DNA from: an uncultured Acidobacteriota bacterium
GTDB lineage: Bacteria; Acidobacteriota; Blastocatellia; RBC074
Assembly (NCBI GenBank): GCA_902825875.1
Contig: CADECP010000017.1
Coordinates: 87,240-151,239, forward strand
DNA length: 64,000 bases
Direction of reading: 5' to 3'
Notes under the pieces: model-generated
Database searches by the model: none
Told to the model about the DNA's origin: nothing
What the model saw: only the letters and a program-made list of their open reading frames with translations
Shown here: piece after piece, positions 27,458 to 36,480 of the stretch
How positions within the stretch are numbered: the stretch's first letter is position 1
Layout of the letters: every line of letters begins with the position of its first letter
Translations under genes and position numbers: made by a program

Positions 27458-28966
27458 CTATCGGCGTTTCCACCAAATAAAAGTTCCAATGCCGATGATG
27501 CCCAGCGGCAGGACGACGACAACCAGCCACCAAAACGTGTTGACCTGAGCGCCGCTCATCGTCACGCTGCGATTGGTGGCCTGTTTCGGGCGAATCGAAA
27601 TCAAGTCTTCGTCCTGCGCCAGCCAGTTGATCGAATTCATGAACAAATCGCCGTTGCGCTGGAACCGGAACGCCTGATTTGAAGCAAAGTCCGAATCGCC
27701 AATGACCACTAAACGAGCTTCCTTGTTTTCCCCCAGGCCCTTGCTGGCAACTGCGCCCAGCGTGACGGGGCCTTTGGTGTCCTGGTCGTCGAGCTTGGGT
27801 TCGACACCTTCTTTCAAATTCGTTTCGCCCCAGCTTTCGGGCGAAGCCGTCAACAGCGTGGACGAATTGACGCCTGTGCCTCCGGCGGCAGTGACTTTGA
27901 CCGAACGCGCCTGCGGAAAGATCGTCATTGAACGGACAAAGCTCTGGGTAATCGGGTGCGAGCCGTAACTGAGCACCAACGGCGCTCCGGGTCCGCCGCC
28001 GAACATCTGCCCGACCTGACTGAAATCCAGCACGAAGTCTTTCCCGACTTCAATCGCCCATTTTTTCAAGACGTCGTCCAATTGCGGGTCTGTGTCCGGG
28101 TCGAGCAGAACCATCGCCTTGCCGCCGTTGTCCAAATACTGCCCCAACATCGAAGCTTCAGGCGCAAGGAACGAAGTCTTCGGGCCGGCAATGACGACCA
28201 TCGCGCATTCCGAAGGAACTTGTTTCGACGTGGCCAGATTGATCGTCTTGGTCAGGTAATTTTCGCCTTTCAGTTTTGCTTCGGCCTGACTATAGGCATC
28301 GGCCAGAGTTTTCTCTTCGTGGCCGTCGGTGAAACAGACCGTTTTCAGCGTTTCGCGCGTAACTTTCAGAATGGCGTTGATGAGCGATTGTTCGTCCGTA
28401 GCCGTTGGGCGCTCAATGCGATCTCCGGCGGCGACGACGGTTTCGCCAAGCGCCTTGACGGCATATTGCCGCGAGATTTCCGGGCGCTGTTGCGGATCAA
28501 TTCGTTCGTAACTGATTCGCGGCGATTGGTATTTGAACTCGTTCATCTGGTCGGCAAGCTGCGGGTCGTCATCCTTGGCGAATTTGATGACTTTGACATC
28601 TTTTTGCAGCCCGCCCAGCACTTTCTTGGTTTGGTCAGACAGCGAAAACAATCCTTCAGCCGTCAGATCGTACCGCTTGTGATGCCGATAGCCCAGAAAG
28701 TTGACGATGGCGATCAAACCAACAACAGCAACGGTCAGCAACGCCATGTTCGCGCTCAAACGACCAGACCGACCGCGAAAGTATTCAATGATGTCTTTGA
28801 AATTCAGCGCAATCGAAGCCAGCAACAAGATTCCGCCGACAATCACCAACGTCAGATTGAACCAGCCCCAGATTTCCTGAATCGTGTGGCGAACATATCC
28901 GGCGATAGCCATCGCCGCGCCAATGAAGCCCGCCATTTTGATGATTTCTTGACGATTAGTATTCAT
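27458..28966 (-). CDS. GldG-like ABC system auxiliary protein
   Basis: A 502-residue protein with three or so hydrophobic segments near the N-terminus (about residues 13-100), a large extracytoplasmic part (about 105-465) and a final membrane helix (WWLVVVVLPLGIIGIGTFIWW). The soluble part has DKTKKVLGGLQKDVKVIKF-like sequence and DNGGKAMVLLDPDTDP, as in GldG / ABC_transp_aux proteins. In Bacteroidetes GldG works with GldA and GldF in gliding and secretion; in other phyla the role is open. Third gene of the ATPase-permease-auxiliary-DUF4340 unit. Confidence 0.88.
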   Translation of the reverse strand: MNTNRQEIIKMAGFIGAAMAIAGYVRHTIQEIWGWFNLTLVIVGGILLLASIALNFKDIIEYFRGRSGRLSANMALLTVAVVGLIAIVNFLGYRHHKRYDLTAEGLFSLSDQTKKVLGGLQKDVKVIKFAKDDDPQLADQMNEFKYQSPRISYERIDPQQRPEISRQYAVKALGETVVAAGDRIERPTATDEQSLINAILKVTRETLKTVCFTDGHEEKTLADAYSQAEAKLKGENYLTKTINLATSKQVPSECAMVVIAGPKTSFLAPEASMLGQYLDNGGKAMVLLDPDTDPQLDDVLKKWAIEVGKDFVLDFSQVGQMFGGGPGAPLVLSYGSHPITQSFVRSMTIFPQARSVKVTAAGGTGVNSSTLLTASPESWGETNLKEGVEPKLDDQDTKGPVTLGAVASKGLGENKEARLVVIGDSDFASNQAFRFQRNGDLFMNSINWLAQDEDLISIRPKQATNRSVTMSGAQVNTFWWLVVVVLPLGIIGIGTFIWWKRR

Positions 28967-28970
28967 AGCT

Positions 28971-29046
28971 CAGTTTCCGGTCTTCAGTTTCCAGTTTCCA
29001 GTTTCTGCCTGTCTGGCTGGAAACTGGTGACCGGAAACTGGAAACT
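28971..29046. repeat. Inverted repeat of 7-nt units (CAGTTTC)
   Basis: Tandem cagtttc units on the left (28971-29009) and inverted gaaactg units on the right (29014-29046) fill the gap between the permease and GldG-like genes. Confidence 0.75.
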
Positions 29047-29048
29047 CC

Positions 29049-29840
29049 TTATGCCCTTCTCCATCGCATCGAATCCAGCGAACGCAGCGTCAGGAACAAA
29101 CCCAACACGACACCGGACAGATAGAAAATGATGTTCGTGGTATCAATGACGCCTTGCGAAAATTCCTGGTAATGCTGGAGGATCGAAAGGTATTTGATGA
29201 CTTCGGCCACAGGCGAACTGCTGTCGCGCACAGACAAATCAATGAACAGCAACGTCAGGAACAGAACGAATGTCACGACTCCGGCGATGATCTGGTTTTC
29301 GGTCAGCGAGGAAATGAAAGCTCCGATGGCCAGCAACACCGCGCCGAGCAGGAACAATCCCAGATAGCCTGAGCCAACTATTCGCCACGGCAAAGGCGGG
29401 TCGCTGTATGCGCCGACGATCACGTAATACAACAGCGTCGGAGCCAGCATCACGACAAACAGCGTCAGCGAAGCCAGGTATTTGCCAAGCACGATCTGGA
29501 TTTCGGTAATCGGCGAAGTCATCAGCATTTCCATCGTGCCGCGTTTGCGGTCTTCGGCATAAATGCCCATCGTCAGCATCGGCATCAAAATCGGCAACAC
29601 GTAAGTTCCGATAAAGCCGACAAAGCTGCGAATGACCTGCAGGGGCACGTCAATGTCCGGCGGAGCGCCTTGGCGCGCAGCTTGAGCCTGCGCCATCATC
29701 GCGTACTGCATGACGCTGGACAGGATGATGGAAAAGACAAACCCGGCTGCCACCAGAAATGCGCCGATCACGATGTACGCTATCGGCGACACGAAATACC
29801 CATTCAATTCGCGGCGGAAGATCGCCAGAATTCCCTTCAT
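29049..29840 (-). CDS. ABC-2 type permease, GldF-like
   Basis: A 263-residue membrane protein with six hydrophobic segments and the ABC-2 permease pattern: YFVSPIAYIVIGAFLVAAGF at the start, then PMLTMGIYAEDRKRGTMEMLMTSPITEIQIVLGKYLA. The first gene product of the unit (ATPase) ends overlapping this start by four bases, so they are translationally coupled. Together with the GldG-like protein it should form the transmembrane part of the exporter or envelope machine. Substrate unknown. Confidence 0.9.
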   Translation of the reverse strand: MKGILAIFRRELNGYFVSPIAYIVIGAFLVAAGFVFSIILSSVMQYAMMAQAQAARQGAPPDIDVPLQVIRSFVGFIGTYVLPILMPMLTMGIYAEDRKRGTMEMLMTSPITEIQIVLGKYLASLTLFVVMLAPTLLYYVIVGAYSDPPLPWRIVGSGYLGLFLLGAVLLAIGAFISSLTENQIIAGVVTFVLFLTLLFIDLSVRDSSSPVAEVIKYLSILQHYQEFSQGVIDTTNIIFYLSGVVLGLFLTLRSLDSMRWRRA

Positions 29841-30859
29841 AAAGCTGCTTTCTCCTCAGTCGGTTTCTCTTCGGTCGTCAGTTGCATGAAGATTTCTTCC
29901 AGACTCAGACTGACAGAACGTAGTTCCAGCAACTCCAAACCGCTGCCGACCACTTTTGCGGCAATGCGTCCACGAAGATCAACTCCAAGTTCGCTGTCTA
30001 CAGTCACCGACAGCGCATCATCGTGTTCGTGCGATTCGACCTCGACGGCTTTCGCGCCTTCGACATCTTCCAACGCCGAACGCAATCCGTCAGCTTCGCC
30101 GCGAACTACAATTTTGACTCGTTCGCCGCCTTTGAGCTGTTTGGTCAGATTGTCCGGCGTATCAATGGCGGAGATTTTGCCTTTGTTGATGATGATGACG
30201 CGGTCGCAAGTCGTTTCGACTTCGGACAGAATGTGCGTCGAAAGAATTATGGTGTGTTCGCCCGCCAAACCTTTAATCAGGTTGCGGACTTCGTTGCGCT
30301 GCGTCGGGTCAAGTCCAACCGTCGGTTCGTCCAGAATCACAACGTCAGGATTGTGAACGACGGCTTGAGCGATGCCTACGCGCTGTTTGTAACCGCGCGA
30401 AAGTTTTTTGATCAGCCAGTCTTTGCGGTCGGTGATGTTGGTCATTCGCATCGCTTCTTCGACACGTTTGGGCAAATCCGCAGCTTCGACGCCTTTGATC
30501 CGGGCAACAAACGCCAGGTAATCGCTGACGCTCATGTCCGGGTAAAGCGGCGGAGTTTCCGGCAGATAACCGATGCGTTTGCGGACTTCCATCGAATCTT
30601 CAAACACGTCAAAGCCTGCGATGCGCGCAGTTCCGCCCGTCGCAGGCAAATAACCTGTCAGGATCCGCATTGTGGTGGTTTTGCCCGCGCCGTTGGGACC
30701 AAGGAAACCTAGAATCTCTCCCTTTTCGACCTTGAAAGAGATGTCATTGACAGCGCGCGCCTGTCCGTAGCTCTTCGTCAGATGCTCAACTTCAATCAAG
30801 CCTGCCTCCGAATTATTTACGTCTTGGGATGTTTTTGTGGTGATTGCTGCAATCAGCAA
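29837..30859 (-). CDS. ABC ATP-binding protein, GldA-like
   Basis: A 340-residue ATPase of the ABC-2 class. Walker A is GPNGAGKTTTM, the signature LSRGYKQRVGIAQA and Walker B VVILDEPTVGLDP. The last 90 residues form the regulatory DUF4162-type domain. An ATG at 30859 is used here; a TTG at 30799 (LIEVEHLTK), where the conserved domain begins, is an equally possible start. It heads the four-gene minus-strand operon ending with DUF4340 and diverges from the A-B array. No clear promoter was seen in the 251-bp gap at 30860-31110. Confidence 0.9.
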   Translation of the reverse strand: MLIAAITTKTSQDVNNSEAGLIEVEHLTKSYGQARAVNDISFKVEKGEILGFLGPNGAGKTTTMRILTGYLPATGGTARIAGFDVFEDSMEVRKRIGYLPETPPLYPDMSVSDYLAFVARIKGVEAADLPKRVEEAMRMTNITDRKDWLIKKLSRGYKQRVGIAQAVVHNPDVVILDEPTVGLDPTQRNEVRNLIKGLAGEHTIILSTHILSEVETTCDRVIIINKGKISAIDTPDNLTKQLKGGERVKIVVRGEADGLRSALEDVEGAKAVEVESHEHDDALSVTVDSELGVDLRGRIAAKVVGSGLELLELRSVSLSLEEIFMQLTTEEKPTEEKAAL

Positions 30860-31110
30860 AATTGAAGTTGCAGATTCTAGTCACCGCTCCCAGAAGCGTC
30901 AAGAGCCTGTCTTTTCTGGCCTTTCCTAACTTGGCGGTAATTCCTTCGCGCTCTTGTACAGATTCCAACCGGCCTCGTAAAATGCCGCGCACCCTTGGCA
31001 GAAACAAAAAACCGTTCGTTTCGTAACTTTACGCCGAAAGCAATTTTCTCAACCGTTTTGCCTGTTACTTTCGGCTGTTGGCGGTTTACCAACCATTACT
31101 CGGAGAAAAC

Positions 31111-32850
31111 ATGCGACCAGTTTCCCGCTTACTTTCGCTCGTTTTTCTAGTCCTGCTTGCCTGCCCAATTCCGGCTTTGGCTCAAACTCGCTCAACCGAA
31201 CTGACGCGCGACATTCGCCCGCGCAATTGTTCGATCTCCGGACGAGTAACGATCAACGGCCAACCGGCAGCCAACGTCCAGGTTCAATTTCTGGAATTTC
31301 CGACGGAATCCAACGCTCCCCAACCGATTCGCCAAACGGTGGATGGTTCCATCAACCGCAACACGCACAAAGCGCGCACCGACGGCGAAGGCCGCTATCA
31401 GATCAGCAATTTGCCGCCCGGACGTTTTGTGGTGGCAGCGGCGTCCAAAGCTTTCTTGACGGCAACGGCCAATTCGCAAAACAACGAACCAAAAATGGTG
31501 ACGCTGGATGCCGGAGAATCACGCGACAATGTGGATTTTGCGCTGGTGCGCGGCGGAGTCATCACCGGCCAGATTACCGATGCCGAAGGTCGCCCGGTCA
31601 TCGCGCATCACGTTCGTTTGGCTCACGTCATCGTCGGGCCTGATGGGCAATCACATCTTCAAAACCGTGGGGGGCTGGTTAACTCTCAAATGACCGATGA
31701 TCGGGGCGTGTATCGGATTTACGGAATACCAGCCGGAAATTACGCCATCAGCGCTGGCGGCGAAAATGGGTATTTTGGTGGCAACAAATACTCGCAAACC
31801 TTTTACCCTGACACGCCGGATGAAAAACAGGCCAAAGCAATTCCCGTCAAATCTGGCGAAGAAATCACCGGCATCAATCTTCGGCTGGGCGTTAAGCGTA
31901 AAACCTATGAAGCCGCTGGGCGCGTCATCGAATCCGATTCCGGCAAACCAGTTCCAGACATTCGCATCAGTTGCCAAAAAATCTACGAGGAAGGATCAGA
32001 AGATCACGAAGGCGGTTACGGCGAAGGGCAAGCCGATCAGCAAGGAAATTTTCGGCTGACAGGATTGAATCGCGGCAAATACTCCTGCCGTGTTCACGCC
32101 GGCTGGATGGAAGCTACCGATTTTTACGCCGAACCAACGACCTTTCAGGTGCGGGACGAAGACGTTTCCGGCATCGAAATCAAAGCCTCGCGCGGCGGAA
32201 CGGTCAGCGGTGTCAGCATCATCGAAGGTTCGAATGATGCTGCAACCAAAACAAAACTATCTCGAATAATGATTTACGCTTACTCCGTGCCGGAAGAGCG
32301 GCAAGAAGACCGTAATCAACCGAGTTCGCATCACCAAACCAACATCAAACCCGATGGCACATTTTTGCTTACGGGAGTCGCTCCGGGGAAAGTAACCCTT
32401 CACGTGAATACTGGCGGAGATCGCTCGTTGTCTTTGATACGCATCGAACAGGGCGGCGCGCCGATTGAAGAATCCATCAAACTGGCCAAAGGTGAAAAAA
32501 TCACTGACGTGCGCCTGATTTTCGCAGCGGGAACCGGCGTCATTCGCGGGCAAGTTCAGGCTACAAGTCGTCCGCAAACTATCGGAGAAACTTATCGAAT
32601 TCAGGCTCGACTGCAAGGCAACAAGACCGGAGTTTGGTTCAACAATTTGGTAGACGAAAAAGGCCGTTTCGAATTGTCCAGTTTGCCGGCGGGCGAATAC
32701 GAATTGCAGTTGAACGGCGTCGTCCAACTGCCCAACGGAGATCGCCGCATGATGGTGCTGGCAAAACAAAAAATTTCCGTTCCCGCCGGTTCAACGGTGA
32801 CTGTGACCATCCCCTACGATCCCAACCGCCCGTTTCAGGAGGAACGATGA
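31111..32850 (+). CDS. A1: secreted protein with repeated carboxypeptidase-regulatory-like domains
   Basis: First gene of the array; 579 residues with a signal peptide (MRPVSRLLSLVFLVLLACPIPALAQ). The mature part is a string of about five beta-sandwich domains of the carboxypeptidase regulatory-like type, seen as SISGRVTINGQPAANV, GVITGQITDAEGRPV, YEAAGRVIESDSGKPV and VIRGQVQATSRP. It has the A-type motif YPDTPDEKQAKAI and the motif TDDRGVYRIYG shared by all eight proteins. Unlike A2-A4, the mature protein has cysteines (ISCQK, YSCRV). The start has GGAG upstream. Its last codons contain AGGAGG for B1. Function unknown. Confidence 0.85.
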   Translation: MRPVSRLLSLVFLVLLACPIPALAQTRSTELTRDIRPRNCSISGRVTINGQPAANVQVQFLEFPTESNAPQPIRQTVDGSINRNTHKARTDGEGRYQISNLPPGRFVVAAASKAFLTATANSQNNEPKMVTLDAGESRDNVDFALVRGGVITGQITDAEGRPVIAHHVRLAHVIVGPDGQSHLQNRGGLVNSQMTDDRGVYRIYGIPAGNYAISAGGENGYFGGNKYSQTFYPDTPDEKQAKAIPVKSGEEITGINLRLGVKRKTYEAAGRVIESDSGKPVPDIRISCQKIYEEGSEDHEGGYGEGQADQQGNFRLTGLNRGKYSCRVHAGWMEATDFYAEPTTFQVRDEDVSGIEIKASRGGTVSGVSIIEGSNDAATKTKLSRIMIYAYSVPEERQEDRNQPSSHHQTNIKPDGTFLLTGVAPGKVTLHVNTGGDRSLSLIRIEQGGAPIEESIKLAKGEKITDVRLIFAAGTGVIRGQVQATSRPQTIGETYRIQARLQGNKTGVWFNNLVDEKGRFELSSLPAGEYELQLNGVVQLPNGDRRMMVLAKQKISVPAGSTVTVTIPYDPNRPFQEER

Positions 32851-34538
32851 AAGCTTTCATCACTGTGTTTTCATTGCTGTTGCTTGGCGGCATCGCTTTG
32901 GCGCAAGCGAAACCCGAAACGACGATCAGCGGCAAAGTCCTGCTTGACGATGGCCAGCCTGCCTCCGGAGCGCACTTGGAAATCAATTCCGTCGGGTTGC
33001 GCCAAAATCGCCGAAGCGAATCAGTCGAATGCGATGAAACCGGCGGCTTCAAACTGACTGGCCTGGCTCCGGGTTCCTATTCCATCGAAGTCGCCGCGCC
33101 AGGGTACGTCACCGACGAAGCGACGGCTCGGCGCGTGTATCGCCCCGGCGAAACCGTGACGATACATCTGGTCAAAGGCGGAGTCGTCACCGGCAAAATC
33201 ACTGATTCCGCCGGAGAGCCGTTGGTCAACGCCAAAGTGAAGCTGCAACGGTTGCGCGATTTGAACGGCAACCGGGTTCGCAACGGAGATACTTCGTTTT
33301 TAGGCGATGACTTTCATACCGATGATCGTGGCATTTACCGAGCCTTCGGATTGTTGCCCGGCGTGTATGTCGTCGGCGTTGACGGGGAAACCGGCGAACG
33401 TTGGCTTGGCAGCGAAAACGAAGCTCCAACTTATTACCCTTCGACGACGCGCGATGCAGCAATGGAATTAACCGTTCGTCCCGGCGACGAACATTCCAGC
33501 ATAGACATTCGTTTTCGCGGTGACGCTGGCCGAGCCATCAGCGGCACAGTCACCGGTACATTCGAATCGTCGCAGCCATTCAACAGACCTGGATTGACCT
33601 TGCTGAACGCAGCGACCAAAGAACCTGTGGCGTCATCCAGCCCCAACCAAAACAATGCGTTTGTCTTATTCGGAATCCCCGACGGCGAATATGAACTCTT
33701 CGCCCGGCAAATTGGCCGCCGCGAAGAAAACAGCGCCGGTTCGTTGCCGTTGCGCGTTTCGGTCAAAGGCGCAGATGTCACAGGGCTGAGCTTGCGATTG
33801 ATGCCTTACGCTTCGATCAGTGGTCGCGTCGTTATCGAATCTGCCAAACCCGGCGAAGCCAAATGCGATCCGCAGGCAAAACTTTCTGTCGAAGAAATCC
33901 TGCTGCGCCACAAAAGCGAGCTTCGCAATCCGCGCACGTTGAACGCTCTGCTCGGCGACATTGACGAAGCCATTCGCCCCACTGCTCCTGACGAAAAAGG
34001 CGAATTCACTTTGCGCCAGTTGGAGCCGGACGCTTATCGCATCGAAACCGATTTGCCCGGCGAAAATTGGTTTGTGCGTTCAATGACGCTTCCGGCTGTT
34101 GGAGCCGCCAAAAACAAAACCGATGCCGCGCGTTCGCCAATTACATTGAAAGCCGGAGAAAAACTCACCGGGCTGGAAATCACTCTGGCCGAAGGCGCAG
34201 CCAGTTTGTCCGGTCGCGTCACACCAAAACCGGGCGGGAACCTGCCGAGCCGGTTGCGCGTCCATTTAATTCCGGCGGAAACCACCGCGTCAGACGACGT
34301 GCTGCGTTACCGCGAAACCGTCATCGAAAAAAACGGCTCGTTTGAATTCAAACACCTGGCGCCGGGCAAGTACCTGATGCTGGCGCGTTCCAGTTCTGAC
34401 ACCGAATCCAACTCTCAACGCCCAGCGGCATTCGACTCGACTGAACGCACCAAACTGCGAAAAGAAGCCGAAGCCGCCAACCAACAACTTGAGTTACTTC
34501 CCTGCCAGCACGTGAAAGATCACGTGCTGCGGTTTTGA
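32847..34538 (+). CDS. B1: secreted carboxypeptidase-regulatory-like protein, B type
   Basis: 563 residues with a signal peptide ending at LAQA, then regulatory-like domains (TISGKVLLDDGQPASG, GVVTGKITDSAGEPLV, SISGRVVIESAKPGE). B-type signatures are APTYYPSTTRDAAM, the cysteine segment AKCDPQAKLSVEEIL, and the C-terminus CQHVKDHVLRF after a KLRKEAEAANQQLEL helix. The ATG at 32847 overlaps the A1 stop (ATGA); AGGAGG lies inside A1. A longer frame start upstream lies within A1 and is rejected. Followed by a 256-bp gap with a palindromic element. Confidence 0.85.
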   Translation: MKAFITVFSLLLLGGIALAQAKPETTISGKVLLDDGQPASGAHLEINSVGLRQNRRSESVECDETGGFKLTGLAPGSYSIEVAAPGYVTDEATARRVYRPGETVTIHLVKGGVVTGKITDSAGEPLVNAKVKLQRLRDLNGNRVRNGDTSFLGDDFHTDDRGIYRAFGLLPGVYVVGVDGETGERWLGSENEAPTYYPSTTRDAAMELTVRPGDEHSSIDIRFRGDAGRAISGTVTGTFESSQPFNRPGLTLLNAATKEPVASSSPNQNNAFVLFGIPDGEYELFARQIGRREENSAGSLPLRVSVKGADVTGLSLRLMPYASISGRVVIESAKPGEAKCDPQAKLSVEEILLRHKSELRNPRTLNALLGDIDEAIRPTAPDEKGEFTLRQLEPDAYRIETDLPGENWFVRSMTLPAVGAAKNKTDAARSPITLKAGEKLTGLEITLAEGAASLSGRVTPKPGGNLPSRLRVHLIPAETTASDDVLRYRETVIEKNGSFEFKHLAPGKYLMLARSSSDTESNSQRPAAFDSTERTKLRKEAEAANQQLELLPCQHVKDHVLRF

Positions 34539-34596
34539 GTTGTAACGCGAACTATCAGCTTGTGTTGCCGAATTGAAGAACAATCAGCTTGAAAAC

Positions 34597-34746
34597 TAGC
34601 TCCGTCAGGAGCGACCTGTTTATAGAAATGACTATGGAGTAATTCTCCAAGCTCCGTTAGGAGCGGCCTGTGGCTACAGGCCGCTCCTAACGGAGCTTGG
34701 AAGCATTTTTCCGCGATCTATAAACAGACCGCTCCTAACGGAGCTA
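34597..34746. repeat. Nested palindromic element, intergenic, 150 bp
   Basis: Outer arms 34597-34625 and 34718-34746 are inverted with three mismatches in 29 bp. Inside, 34647-34670 and 34677-34700 form a perfect 24-bp stem around tggcta. The same core, agctccgttaggagcgg, occurs in both the outer and inner arms. It lies between B1 and A2. No protein is encoded. Confidence 0.85.
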
Positions 34747-34794
34747 AGGCTCTCAATCTACGGCTTTTCAAATCACCTTTCAGGAGCATCGCTT

Positions 34795-36480
34795 ATGTTC
34801 AAACACACCTTTAGCCTGCTTGCTCTCTCGTTCCTTTTGACCGTTCAACTTGCGGCGCAAACCGTTCAGAAACCGGGAACGGCCAGCATTACTGGCCGCG
34901 TCATTCTGAAAGGCGAACCCGCTGCCGGAGCTTCGGTCGGTTTGCAACCGCAGCAAACTTCTGCGGGCGGAGCGCCTGGTTTTCCTGACCGCAGCAAATA
35001 CAGTCGCACCAAAACCGATGCCGAAGGCCGGTTCAGCTTTTCCAGTCTGAACGCCGGGCAATATCGCATCGTCGCATTGGCTCCGGGATTCGTTTCGGCT
35101 GACGATTTGCAGCTTGCTGGCGGCAAGCTGGTGAATTTGGCCGACGGCGAAAATCTGGAAAACGTCGAACTGCGGTTGAAGCCCGGCGCAGTCATCACCG
35201 GGCGCGTCACTGATCCAGTCGGCAATCCTGTCGTCGAAAAAACCGTGCAATTGTCGAAGATGGACACTCGCGGCAACTTCGTTCGATTTGGCGTTGGATA
35301 TCAATCCTTAACCACCGACGACCGCGGCGTGTATCGCGTCCACAGCCTGCCCGCCGGAAAGTACAAAATCAGTTTAGGCTATTCGCAGCAAGATGGTTTT
35401 CGCCCTGAAATATCCAGACAGTATTACGTGAAAACCTTTCACCCGAATGTGATTGACGAAAAAGAAGCGAAGATCATCGAACTCCGCGACGGTTCAGAGG
35501 CGACTGACATAGACATCAAAATTGTCGAAGCGAAAAAGACTTACGATGTTTTTGGCAGAGTCATTGAAGCCGCAACCGGCCAGCCAGTCGTAGGCGTTCG
35601 CATTGGCCAGATGCCTGTTCAACCGACCGGAAATGTTTCTGGCGGCGTGATGACGGCAATGGCTTCAATGCCAACCGATACTCAGGGAGACTTCCACCTT
35701 CAAGGATTAACTTCGGGCAAATACCTGCTGTTTGCTGATTCGCGTTTTGATTCGGTGGCAGCCGATTTTTACAGCGATCAGACTCCGGTCGAAATCAACG
35801 AGAGCGATGTCGTCGGCGTGGAAATCCGAGCGCATCGCGGTGGTTCGATCAGCGGCGTAGCTGTTGTCGAAGGAACCAACGACCCGGCGATTCTGAAACA
35901 GTTGACCAGCCTGAATTTGAACCTGATTTATCGCGCCTCCAACGAATCATCAAGTGGTCGCAACGCCAGACCGGCAGCCAACGGCACTTTCCGCCTCAGA
36001 GGTTTGAAGCCCGGCAAAGCCGACATTCGCGCCTTCACTCCGGCAGAAGGCTTGAAACAGATTCGCATTGAACACAACGGCGCTCCGGTAACTGATGGAT
36101 TCGACATTCAAGCGGGGGAAAACCTGACCAACGTCCGCGTGGTTTTCGGCTACGGAACCGCAGCCATTCGCGGCCAACTGAAGATCATCGGCGGCGTTTT
36201 GCCCGAAGGCGTGCAAGTGACCGCCATCACCGTCAAATTACTGGGCGGGTCTGCCAGCAATTTCAACGTCGCGGTTGATTCACGCGGCCAGTTCCTGGTG
36301 AAAAACCTGACTGCTGGCGAATACGAAGTGAAGCCGTTCGCCTTTTCGATGAACCGCACGCCTGAAATCGCTGCGCTGCTGGATCAGATCAACAAAACTG
36401 CTCAACGAGTGACAGTCGGCAGCGGCGAAACGCCTGCCGAAATCACAGTTGATCTCAGCCGAAAGGAGAATGACCGATGA
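34795..36480 (+). CDS. A2: secreted carboxypeptidase-regulatory-like protein, A type
   Basis: 561 residues, signal peptide ending at LAAQ, no cysteine in the whole protein. Domain starts are visible at SITGRVILKGEPAAGA, AVITGRVTDPVGNPV, YDVFGRVIEAATGQPV, SISGVAVVEGTNDP and AIRGQLKIIGG. A-type motifs: TFHPNVIDEKEAKIIEL followed by TDIDIKI, and TDDRGVYRVHS. CAGGAG precedes the start at 34795. The last codons (LSRKENDR) contain AAGGAG, serving as ribosome-binding site for B2. No anchor or enzyme motif is seen, so a soluble or surface-bound role outside the inner membrane is likely. Confidence 0.85.
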   Translation: MFKHTFSLLALSFLLTVQLAAQTVQKPGTASITGRVILKGEPAAGASVGLQPQQTSAGGAPGFPDRSKYSRTKTDAEGRFSFSSLNAGQYRIVALAPGFVSADDLQLAGGKLVNLADGENLENVELRLKPGAVITGRVTDPVGNPVVEKTVQLSKMDTRGNFVRFGVGYQSLTTDDRGVYRVHSLPAGKYKISLGYSQQDGFRPEISRQYYVKTFHPNVIDEKEAKIIELRDGSEATDIDIKIVEAKKTYDVFGRVIEAATGQPVVGVRIGQMPVQPTGNVSGGVMTAMASMPTDTQGDFHLQGLTSGKYLLFADSRFDSVAADFYSDQTPVEINESDVVGVEIRAHRGGSISGVAVVEGTNDPAILKQLTSLNLNLIYRASNESSSGRNARPAANGTFRLRGLKPGKADIRAFTPAEGLKQIRIEHNGAPVTDGFDIQAGENLTNVRVVFGYGTAAIRGQLKIIGGVLPEGVQVTAITVKLLGGSASNFNVAVDSRGQFLVKNLTAGEYEVKPFAFSMNRTPEIAALLDQINKTAQRVTVGSGETPAEITVDLSRKENDR

